Shown here: one piece after another, positions 1 through 4,253 of the stretch
How positions within the stretch are numbered: position 1 is the stretch's first letter
Layout: each line of letters begins with the position of its first letter
Source of the DNA: Vulcanococcus sp. SFB_649D_100_25
GTDB taxonomy: Bacteria; Cyanobacteriota; Cyanobacteriia; PCC-6307; Cyanobiaceae
DNA length: 8,551 nt
Direction of reading: 5' to 3'
Assembly: GCA_030833825.1 (NCBI GenBank)
Contig: JAURGL010000072.1
Coordinates: forward strand, 1 to 8,551
Notes under the pieces: generated by a model
What the model saw: the letters and a program-made list of their open reading frames with translations, nothing else
Databases searched by the model: none
What the model was told of the DNA's origin: nothing
Position numbers and translations under genes: made by a program

Positions 1-1
1 T

Positions 2-136
2 AAAGTGTGCGCGCTAAAGACCACAGGTGCATTGCGATACGTCAAGACAGGTAACTGCAAGGCAACCGAAACCACATTGACCCTCGGACAAGAGGGTCCT
101 GTCGGAGCAACGGGTCCTGCAGGTCCTGCAGGCGCT
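2..136 (+). CDS. Collagen-like protein fragment (frame open at left edge, probably broken on the right)
   Basis: The frame is open from base 2, so the true start lies outside the window. The translated part reads as a short head segment containing TGALRYVKTGNCKATETTL, then Gly-X-Y triplets (GPV GAT GPA GPA) starting at base 95. A TGA(L/I)R-V-x-G-x-C head followed by collagen triplets is typical of bacterial surface or tail-fibre-like collagen proteins, so the family call is recognition from knowledge. Periodicity is lost after base 136. The same frame then runs on to a stop at about 298 as low-complexity Gly/Pro/Arg-rich sequence, which is the antisense of the neighbouring minus-strand gene and not credible protein. 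The first 100 bases are about 52% GC, less than most of the window. I infer a fragment joined to foreign flanking DNA. Substrate or partner cannot be named. Confidence 0.5.
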
Positions 137-269
137 GGCCCTGCTGGCGGGTTTGCAGGAGGACCACCACAAACAGGACCGCGAGGCAGCCGGTCAGGCC
201 TGCCCCCAGCAGGCGCATGGAGCGGGGGAGGGGCCGGACCATGTCCAGGTCTGTGGGTGTTTTGGACAT
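42..269 (-). CDS. Small membrane-anchored protein, N-terminal part genuine, C-terminus replaced at a junction
   Basis: From ATG at 269-267 this frame gives 75 residues. Residues 1-17 are polar and basic (LRPLPRS-like). Residues 18-40 form one strongly hydrophobic helix (LLGAGLTGCLAVLFVVVLLQ), and residues 41-52 (RQQGQRLQDLQD) look like the start of a coiled coil. This arrangement fits short picocyanobacterial proteins with one transmembrane anchor and a following coiled coil, as far as I recall them. After residue 52 the sequence becomes PLLRQDPLVRGS, which is simply the antisense of the collagen-like frame, so the natural C-terminus is missing. The ATG at 269 is preferred over a TTG at 344 because the hydrophobic helix then sits near the N-terminus; the SD-like GGAG upstream is distant and weak. 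The gene is divergent from the Nif11 gene across a 117-base spacer in which I see no convincing operator. Function is unknown. Confidence 0.5.
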   Translation of the reverse strand: MSKTPTDLDMVRPLPRSMRLLGAGLTGCLAVLFVVVLLQTRQQGQRLQDLQDPLLRQDPLVRGSMWFRLPCSYLS

Positions 270-386
270 GTCTGCCCGTTGAGCTCCAGCAAGTTTGATC
301 CGCGATGCGCGCTTTGACGAGTGGCCGCCTCTGTCCCCCGCCAAGCCGTTGGATCTTTAGACCGGGTCAAACGATGGATTTCGGTT

Positions 387-632
387 GTGTCGCTGCAACA
401 GCTCGATGCGTTCCTGGCCTTCGCCCGCAGTGATGCTGAGTTGTCCCTGCGCCTGAAGCAGCCGATGGATCTAGCCGATCTGCTCGCCCTGGCGGATCAG
501 GCTGGGTACCAGGTCCAGGAGGTCGATGTGATCGCGGCCATGGTTCGCGAGGACGACAAGCTCAGCGATCGCGATCTCCAGCGCAGGGCCGGGGAAGAAG
601 CGCGGAAGCTTCGCAATTTCATCCCGGGTTAG
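387..632 (+). CDS. Nif11 domain-containing small protein
   Basis: Starting at GTG 387 the product is 81 residues beginning MSLQQLDAFLAFARSD, the usual beginning of the Nif11 family. The domain covers about residues 1-50: an amphipathic helix, a run of Leu-rich turns (LKQPMDLADLLALADQAGY), and the closing hydrophobic patch VQEVDVIAA. The remaining 30 residues are charged and helical (REDDKLSDRDLQRRAGEEARKL). An upstream GTG at 321 is in frame and would add 22 residues, but these do not resemble the family, so I choose 387. Nif11 domains occur as leader regions of lanthipeptide precursors and as stand-alone proteins of unknown role. Here there is no Gly-Gly cleavage site and no Cys/Ser/Thr-rich core, so a stand-alone protein is likelier. 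It ends 3 bases before the DUF427 gene, implying co-transcription. A HIP1 octamer lies inside at 565-572. Confidence 0.8.
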   Translation: MSLQQLDAFLAFARSDAELSLRLKQPMDLADLLALADQAGYQVQEVDVIAAMVREDDKLSDRDLQRRAGEEARKLRNFIPG

Positions 633-635
633 GCG

Positions 636-1112
636 ATGCCCCAGGCCATCGAGAGGGTCTGCGACTACCCCAGGCCGCCGGCGCTTGTGGCCAGTACCGA
701 GCACATCGTGATTCGCGCCGGGGGATCACTGTTGGCGGATACGCGCAACAGTTACAGGGTTCTTGAAACCTTCCATCCCCCCACTTACTACCTCCCTCCT
801 GAGGCGTTCAGTGCCGGGCGCTTGCAACGGGCCCAGGGCCGCAGTTTCTGCGAGTGGAAGGGTGTCGCCATCTATTACGACGTGGTGAGCGATCAAGGCA
901 GAATCGCTCGGGCGGCCTGGAGTTATCCCGAGCCCACCCCGGCCTTCAAGGCCCTGGCCGGTTGGGTCGCGGTCTACCCAGGCTTGATGGATGGCTGCTG
1001 GATTGACGACGAACGGGTTCAACCCCAGCCCGGCGGGTTCTATGGCGGTTGGATCAGTTCAGCGGTGCAAGGACCTTTTAAAGGCGATCCGCTGCACCCT
1101 GAATTGATTTGA
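636..1112 (+). CDS. DUF427 domain-containing protein
   Basis: This is a 158-residue soluble protein with the recognisable DUF427 (PF04248) core. Residues 24-40 form a strand pair (IVIRAGGSLLADTRNSY). The segment at residues 46-54 (FHPPTYYLP) corresponds to the family's YFPPESV-type segment. The signature C72-x-W74-K75-G76-x-A-x-Y80-Y81-D follows, then A94-W95-S-Y-P98-E-P100. The C-terminal GGFYGGWISSAVQGPFKG motif occurs in a subset of the family. The conserved Cys, Trp, Lys and Tyr residues are all present, so the gene looks intact. No enzymatic activity of the family is known to me, and I assign none. The ATG lies 3 bases after the Nif11 stop, with only a weak purine stretch in front, which fits translational coupling to that gene. 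It converges on the 60-residue gene with a 10-base gap and no visible terminator. Confidence 0.88.
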   Translation: MPQAIERVCDYPRPPALVASTEHIVIRAGGSLLADTRNSYRVLETFHPPTYYLPPEAFSAGRLQRAQGRSFCEWKGVAIYYDVVSDQGRIARAAWSYPEPTPAFKALAGWVAVYPGLMDGCWIDDERVQPQPGGFYGGWISSAVQGPFKGDPLHPELI

Positions 1113-1122
1113 GTGGGCAGTT

Positions 1123-1305
1123 TCAGCCGCCCAGAAGCCGGCAGCCGATCTGGATGATCCCCTCATCGAGGAGACGGCCCAGCTTGAGGACCATGGCCTC
1201 TTCTTGCCGATCGAAGTGACTCTGCTTGCTGGTGATCCAGTCGATTTCTTCAGCTGTGATCACGCCTGTCGAGACACTCTCGAGAAAGACTTCGCCAACG
1301 AACAT
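1123..1305 (-). CDS. Conserved small cyanobacterial protein of unknown function (60 aa)
   Basis: The product begins MFVGEVFLESVSTGVITAEE and continues with IDWITSKQSHFDRQEEAMVLKLGRLLDEGIIQIGCRL. It is compact, helical, without signal peptide or membrane segment, and has one Cys near the C-terminus. The DRQEE-x(5)-KLGRL-x-DEG-x-I-x-x-GCR pattern is one I associate with a widely conserved small hypothetical protein of Synechococcus and relatives; this is memory of the family and was not searched. The balanced codon choice and tight sequence argue for a real gene despite its size. It reads toward the DUF427 gene (10-base gap) and away from cyAbrB, so its promoter must lie in the 138-base spacer 1306-1443 that also serves cyAbrB. 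No strong Shine-Dalgarno is visible before the ATG. Function is unknown. Confidence 0.8.
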   Translation of the reverse strand: MFVGEVFLESVSTGVITAEEIDWITSKQSHFDRQEEAMVLKLGRLLDEGIIQIGCRLLGG

Positions 1306-1358
1306 GGTGGGCTTTGTGTTTCTGGTTGAACAGTAGGGAGCTCGCCTGGGTTGTCTGG

Positions 1359-1385
1359 AGTGTGCAATGTCTCTTCATGCACACT
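1359..1385. promoter_or_regulatory. Inverted repeat in the divergent spacer upstream of cyAbrB (candidate operator)
   Basis: AGTGTGCA (1359-1366) and TGCACACT (1378-1385) are perfect reverse complements separated by 11 bases, with arm centres 19 bases apart. The site is about 58 bases before the cyAbrB ATG and 53 bases before the minus-strand 60-aa gene. No T-tract follows, so it is not a terminator. Spacing of about two helical turns suits a dimeric regulator; which regulator is unknown. Weak -10-like hexamers (GATAAG at 1394-1399, TATCTT at 1416-1421) lie downstream, without a clear -35. Confidence 0.45.
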
Positions 1386-1443
1386 TGGGGCTGGATAAGA
1401 GGCGCTGCGGAGAGCTATCTTTCGAAGCAGCAATTTTTTCTCA

Positions 1444-1803
1444 ATGCTCACCGGATCTGATCTCCTCGCCAAGGTCAAAGAACTGGGCGATGTCAGCAAG
1501 TCTGACCTTGTTCGCTCCTGCGGGTATGTGAGCAACAAAAAGGATGGTTCTGAGCGCCTGAACTTCACAGCCTTCTATGAGGCACTTCTCGAAGCCAAGG
1601 GTCTCAACCTCGGCGGCGGTGGTGCCGGCACCGGTAAAGGTGGCCGCAAGCTGAGTTATGTCGCCACCGTTCAGGGCAACGGCAATCTGCTGGTGGGCAA
1701 GGCCTACACCGCACTGCTGGGTCTGCAGCCTGGCGATGAGTTCGAAATCAAGCTTGGCCGCAAGCAGATCAAGCTCATCCCCGCTGGCGCAGAAGAGGAG
1801 TGA
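1444..1803 (+). CDS. cyAbrB family transcriptional regulator
   Basis: This 119-residue protein matches the cyanobacterial AbrB-like (cyAbrB) family along its whole length. Residues 1-55 carry the cyanobacteria-specific N-terminal region (LLAKVKELGDVSKSDLVRSC, then KKDGSERLNFTAFYEALLEA). A Gly-rich linker follows at 56-67. The C-terminal AbrB-type DNA-binding domain is at about 68-113 (KLSYVATVQGNGNLLVGKAY, LQPGDEFEIKLGRKQIKLIP). In Bacillus AbrB the DNA-binding domain is N-terminal; the C-terminal position is the cyAbrB hallmark. In Synechocystis, members of this family influence carbon/nitrogen balance and other broad programmes, so a global regulatory role is the reasonable inference. I cannot tell the B1 from the B2 type here. 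The ATG at 1444 gives the standard N-terminus, though no Shine-Dalgarno is visible. Upstream is a perfect inverted repeat and downstream a strong terminator, so it appears to be monocistronic. Confidence 0.93.
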   Translation: MLTGSDLLAKVKELGDVSKSDLVRSCGYVSNKKDGSERLNFTAFYEALLEAKGLNLGGGGAGTGKGGRKLSYVATVQGNGNLLVGKAYTALLGLQPGDEFEIKLGRKQIKLIPAGAEEE

Positions 1804-1823
1804 GCCTTCTCTAAAGAGGCTCA
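1801..1823 (+). other. Stop-codon hairpin at the end of cyAbrB
   Basis: TGAGCCT (1801-1807) and AGGCTCA (1817-1823) are perfect complements around a 9-base loop. The left arm contains the cyAbrB TGA stop. No T-tract follows; the real terminator is 16 bases further on. It could protect the mRNA 3' end or assist termination. The hairpin is seen in the sequence; its role is inference. Confidence 0.4.
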
Positions 1824-1838
1824 CAGAGCTTGTTTCTT

Positions 1839-1870
1839 GGGCAGGGCTGCAGGTCAGCTCTGCCCTTTTT
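1839..1870 (+). terminator. Intrinsic terminator of cyAbrB
   Basis: The arms GGGCAGGGCT (1839-1848) and AGCTCTGCCC (1856-1865) form a 10-bp stem with one G-U pair and a 7-base loop, followed directly by TTTTT (1866-1870). This is a textbook Rho-independent terminator 35 bases after the cyAbrB stop. It also argues against long N-terminal extensions of the next gene. Confidence 0.88.
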
Positions 1871-1937
1871 CATGCCTCCAAGGCAGGTTTTGTCTGTTGG
1901 AGAGCCCCTAGGGTGGAAGGCTTCTGAGCAGGGCGGA

Positions 1938-2231
1938 GTGACCTTCTACGAATTGTTGTGGCAGGGGGAGAACTGCGGAGATGCCGCTGATCTCGAGGAA
2001 GCCCTCAGCAATTTCCAGGAGATGCGACCTGAGGGGATGAGCTGGGAGGAGGTCTGCCGCGATCCGCAGTACAGCCCCACCATCTGCCGGTATCGCTCTT
2101 TTGAGGCCTACCTCGACAACGAAGATGCCCTCGAACTGATCGAACCAAGCGCGGAGATGTTGCAGCGCTTTCAGCCCGCCGATGTCAGCTCCGCTGATGC
2201 TTTGGATGCTGAGGCGGCTTCAGAGGGTTAA
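1938..2231 (+). CDS. Conserved hypothetical protein, small acidic cyanobacterial type
   Basis: With GTG 1938 the product is 97 residues beginning MTFYELLWQGENCGDAADLE. The frame stays open further upstream, including an ATG at 1872, but that region overlaps the cyAbrB terminator and would add residues of no protein-like character. An AGGG lies a few bases before GTG 1938, which favours this start, although a start between 1872 and 1938 cannot be excluded. The protein is acidic and soluble. The N-terminal half looks folded (YELLWQG, then helix LEEALSNFQEM, then GMSWEEVCRD, then TICRYRSFEAYLDNEDALEL). The last 30 residues are Ala/Asp/Ser-rich and probably disordered. Two Cys and several aromatic residues occur, but no catalytic motif that I recognise. 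It is the first of three short plus-strand genes after the terminator, with a 53-base gap to the SepF-domain gene. Function is unknown. Confidence 0.7.
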   Translation: MTFYELLWQGENCGDAADLEEALSNFQEMRPEGMSWEEVCRDPQYSPTICRYRSFEAYLDNEDALELIEPSAEMLQRFQPADVSSADALDAEAASEG

Positions 2232-2235
2232 CACT

Positions 2236-2251
2236 CAGCTCCCGGGATCTG
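2236..2251. promoter_or_regulatory. Near-palindrome upstream of the SepF-domain gene
   Basis: CAGCTCCC followed directly by GGGATCTG is a 16-base palindrome with one mismatch, lying between the stop at 2231 and the ATG at 2285. It is followed by TTTT after one G, but the loop is too tight for a good terminator. It could be a weak operator or could be chance. Confidence 0.2.
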
Positions 2252-2284
2252 GTTTTGAGAGTGGATTCTCGTCAGGCTGGTGCC

Positions 2285-2566
2285 ATGGAACCGTTCTCCC
2301 CTGGCCCTGAGCTCTCATCCGCCGCCTGGGGGGCGGAAATGGTGGTGCTTCACCCCAAGGATTTCGAGGCGATTCGAGAGGCGGTTGCCTCGCTCCGGAA
2401 CCAGGCCACGGTCCTGCTCAATGTCAGTGCGTTGCCGGAGAACCAGCTGCAGAGGGCGGTGGATTTCATGGCCGGTGCGGCCTTTGCCCTCGATAGTCAG
2501 CAGGTTCGCCTCGGGGAGCATGTCCTCCTCTATGCCCCCCACTACGTGCAGCTGAACCAGGAGTAA
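2285..2566 (+). CDS. Minimal SepF-domain protein (cell-division SepF-like)
   Basis: The product has 93 residues from ATG 2285. Residues 18-90 match the SepF core: MVVLHPKDFEAIREAVASL, the strand ATVLLNVSALP, the helix ENQLQRAVDFMAGAAFAL, then QQVRLGEHVLLYAPHYVQL. This follows the pattern of Bacillus SepF (V-x-P-x-x-Y/F, R-x-V-x-x-N, A-x-R-x-x-D-F-x-x-G, R-x-G-x-x-x-F/L-x-x-P). SepF binds the FtsZ C-terminal tail through this domain and tethers it to the membrane through an N-terminal amphipathic helix. Here only 17 polar residues precede the domain and I see no amphipathic helix, so the membrane anchor seems absent. Typical cyanobacterial SepF is about twice as long. In-frame TTG 2255 and GTG 2261 would add at most 10 residues and do not restore it. 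It may be a paralogue or modulator, so I leave the symbol empty. The next gene starts 22 bases downstream. Confidence 0.75.
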   Translation: MEPFSPGPELSSAAWGAEMVVLHPKDFEAIREAVASLRNQATVLLNVSALPENQLQRAVDFMAGAAFALDSQQVRLGEHVLLYAPHYVQLNQE

Positions 2567-2588
2567 CCCACGGCGGCAGAGTGCACCC

Positions 2589-2894
2589 ATGGATGTGTTT
2601 GATCTGGATCTCTCGGCGTGCAAGCCGGTGAATCACCTCTGGCCTGAGCTGGTGGAGCGTTTGGGTTTGGATCGCAGTGCCCAGGCAGCCCAGCAGGCCC
2701 TGGATCTTCAAGGGATGCGCGGCCATGCCGGGACCTTGCCGCTCTTGCTGCTGGAAACCTGCGGTGTCGGCCTCGTGGAGCGCAGCCAGTTGCGTCAGGC
2801 CACGGGCTTGCCTCTGCCGGAGGGAGAGGGAGTTCTGCTGCTGTTCAGTCGCCCGCGGCAGGAGCTGCAGCTGCTGCAGCTCGAGAGGTCTTAA
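2589..2894 (+). CDS. Conserved hypothetical protein downstream of the SepF-domain gene
   Basis: This 101-residue protein begins MDVFDLDLSACKPVNHLWPEL. It is Leu/Gln-rich and mostly helical in character, with a hydrophobic stretch at about 49-57 (LPLLLLETC) that is too short and too near polar residues to be a convincing membrane helix. The C-terminal ELQLLQLERS is amphipathic. I do not recognise the family. Position (22 bases after the SepF-domain gene, same strand) suggests one transcript, and possibly a shared context in division, but that is only inference from neighbourhood. Its TAA stop (2892-2894) overlaps the stop of the convergent gene inside TTAA, so the two coding regions overlap by 4 bases and no terminator separates them. 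An alternative reading in another frame (2677-2931) is Cys/Arg-rich and not credible. Confidence 0.65.
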   Translation: MDVFDLDLSACKPVNHLWPELVERLGLDRSAQAAQQALDLQGMRGHAGTLPLLLLETCGVGLVERSQLRQATGLPLPEGEGVLLLFSRPRQELQLLQLERS

Positions 2895-3265
2895 TCAAAG
2901 CGGCAGGTGGGGGTCAGGCCCGGCACGCTGAACTCCATGAACCAGAGGTATTCGCGGCTGCGCCAGCCCAGATCAAACGGTTCGGTGGCCAGCCATTCAT
3001 CGGGCTGCAGACCAAAGGCCTCCTCGAGAAAACCGGGAACCAGGGCCTCCACCGCCTCCTGGCCGCTCTCCCCTTCCTCGAAGAGACGATCGGTGTAGAT
3101 CGCCGCAAAAATCTCGTTCTCCTCGTCGCAGATCACCACTTCAAAGCCACTACCCCCTGAGGTCGGAAGGGTATTGAGCTCAAAGAACTCATCGCGCTCG
3201 AGGGGATCGCTGGGGGCGCGATCCAGCAGGGAGGCCAGAGCCTGTTTGAAACGATCGAGAGCCAT
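2891..3265 (-). CDS. Conserved acidic hypothetical protein (124 aa)
   Basis: The product starts MALDRFKQALASLLDRAPSD and is strongly acidic, with many Asp/Glu and aromatic residues. Visible parts are an N-terminal helix (1-17), a strand-rich middle (GFEVVICDEENEIFAAIYTD), a helix (ESGQEAVEALVPGFLEEAFG), and a C-terminal aromatic segment (EYLWFMEFSVPGLTPTCRFD). No signal peptide or membrane helix is seen, so a cytoplasmic protein is likely. I do not recognise a named domain. The amino-acid composition and the plausible ATG start (complement of CAT at 3263-3265) support a real gene. It is divergent from the RluA gene with only 44 bases between starts, so promoters for both are compressed or overlapping, and no clear hexamers are visible there. 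It converges on the preceding gene with a 4-base TTAA overlap. Confidence 0.72.
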   Translation of the reverse strand: MALDRFKQALASLLDRAPSDPLERDEFFELNTLPTSGGSGFEVVICDEENEIFAAIYTDRLFEEGESGQEAVEALVPGFLEEAFGLQPDEWLATEPFDLGWRSREYLWFMEFSVPGLTPTCRFD

Positions 3266-3309
3266 GGCCCGGCTAGTACTGGTGTCAGTGTGGCCAGGAT
3301 TTCCCGCCC

Positions 3310-3945
3310 GTGCCCGAGACGTTCGATGAGCGTTGGCTTGTCCATGCAGATTCCTCGCTGCTGGTGCTGGACAAGCCCTCGGGATTGCTCTGCCAGCCTG
3401 GCCTTGGGGCGGATCTATCCGATTCCCTGCTGACCCGTGTGCTGCGGGTCTGGCCAGAGGCGCAGCTGGTGCACCGTCTGGATCGCGACACCTCGGGACT
3501 GATCCTGATGGCCCTGACCCCGGAGTCCCATCGAAACCTCAGCCAGCTGTTTGCGGAGCGCCGCATCCAGAAGCGCTACGTGGCTGATGTGCACGGGGTG
3601 CCGGATGCCAGCGATGGGGTGATCGCGTTGCCGATCGCCAAACGTCAGCACCGCCCACCGCTCTATGGGGTTGATCCGGCGGGCAAACCCTGTCTGACGC
3701 TCTGGCGCCTGCAGAAGCAGAGCGCTGCCTGCAGCCGCCTGGAGCTCGAGCCCCGCACCGGTCGCTCCCACCAGCTGCGGGTGCACCTCCAGGCGATTGG
3801 GCATCCGATTGTGGGCGACCCGCTGTACGGAGAGGCGGCCGATCGCTTGCACCTCCATGCGGAGAGCCTCAGCTTCAGGCACCCTGGCAGTGGGCAGGAG
3901 CTGACAGTCCAGCGGCGCTGCCCTTTTGATCTCCCCACCCCATGA
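3310..3945 (+). CDS. rluA: RluA-family RNA pseudouridine synthase
   Basis: This 211-residue protein carries the RluA catalytic signature H55-R-L-D58-R-D-T-S-G63, where D58 is the expected nucleophilic aspartate. Upstream is the family strand LLVLDKPSGLLCQPG (17-31). Downstream are KRYVADVHG (88-96), the R149-T-G-R-S-H-Q-L-R-V-H159 motif and the GHPIVGDPLYG segment. These enzymes isomerise uridine to pseudouridine in rRNA and/or tRNA in the cytoplasm. Length and the absence of an N-terminal S4 domain fit the short RluA subgroup (E. coli RluA modifies 23S U746 and tRNA U32) and not RluC/RluD; the exact target site here is inferred. GTG 3310 is the only start: the frame has a TAG at 3274 and no other start codon between. 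An AGGA lies 11 bases before it. The stop overlaps the SemiSWEET ATG (ATGA at 3942-3945). Confidence 0.88.
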   Translation: MPETFDERWLVHADSSLLVLDKPSGLLCQPGLGADLSDSLLTRVLRVWPEAQLVHRLDRDTSGLILMALTPESHRNLSQLFAERRIQKRYVADVHGVPDASDGVIALPIAKRQHRPPLYGVDPAGKPCLTLWRLQKQSAACSRLELEPRTGRSHQLRVHLQAIGHPIVGDPLYGEAADRLHLHAESLSFRHPGSGQELTVQRRCPFDLPTP

Positions 3946-4250
3946 GCGTCCATCCACCGGCGATCGCAGCCCTGGGCTATGTCGCTGCCAGTCTCACCAC
4001 CTTGAGCTTCATCCCTCAGGCGATCAAAACCCTCCGCACCGGTGACACCCGTGGCATTTCCCTGCGGATGTATGCCCTGTTCACCGCCGGCATTGCCCTG
4101 TGGGGGATCTATGGGCTGCTGACCGGCGATGGCCCGCTGATTGCCGCCAATGCGATCACCTTGATCGCAGCTGGCCTGATCCTTGATCGCAAGTGGAGGG
4201 CCTGGTGGCAGGACTGCAAGGGCAAGGCCGCATCCCGCCAGCGCCCCTGA
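3942..4250 (+). CDS. SemiSWEET-type (PQ-loop/MtN3) transporter
   Basis: The 102-residue protein has three transmembrane helices at about 7-29, 41-61 and 64-82, then a basic cytoplasmic tail. Helix 1 holds the PQ-loop motif (LSFIPQ, P25-Q26), followed by the loop KTLRTGDTRGISLRMY typical of the family. W54 in helix 2 and N70 in helix 3 match the Trp and Asn that line the sugar pocket in structurally known bacterial SemiSWEETs. Such proteins dimerise and move small sugars passively across the inner membrane; the substrate here is unknown. The ATG overlaps the rluA stop by 4 bases, so translation is probably coupled to the pseudouridine synthase, with no obvious functional link. A HIP1 octamer lies at 3960-3967. 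The gene converges on the Rieske gene with a 3-base gap and no terminator. Confidence 0.88.
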   Translation: MSVHPPAIAALGYVAASLTTLSFIPQAIKTLRTGDTRGISLRMYALFTAGIALWGIYGLLTGDGPLIAANAITLIAAGLILDRKWRAWWQDCKGKAASRQRP

Positions 4251-4253
4251 GCG

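Noticed and set aside
137..298. Continuation of the collagen-like frame as a genuine Gly/Pro-rich C-terminus
   Set aside because: Gly-X-Y periodicity stops at 136, and this stretch is the antisense of the hydrophobic minus-strand protein.
321..386. N-terminal extension of the Nif11 protein from GTG 321
   Set aside because: The added 22 residues do not fit the family, whose usual start coincides with GTG 387.
387..632. Nif11 protein as a lanthipeptide (prochlorosin-like) precursor
   Set aside because: There is no double-Gly cleavage site and no Cys/Ser/Thr core after the domain, and no lanthionine synthetase is nearby.
1123..1824. Minus-strand frames opposite cyAbrB (1441-1824 and 1260-1568) as genes
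   Set aside because: They overlap a confidently identified regulator and its terminator and show no family features.
3266..3309. ACTG-gtgt-CAGT (3278-3289) as an operator in the rluA divergent spacer
   Set aside because: Four-base arms are too short to separate from chance.
565..3967. GCGATCGC octamers at 565-572 and 3960-3967 as regulatory sites
   Set aside because: These match HIP1, a dispersed cyanobacterial genome motif. They lie inside genes, and two copies only support the taxonomic impression.
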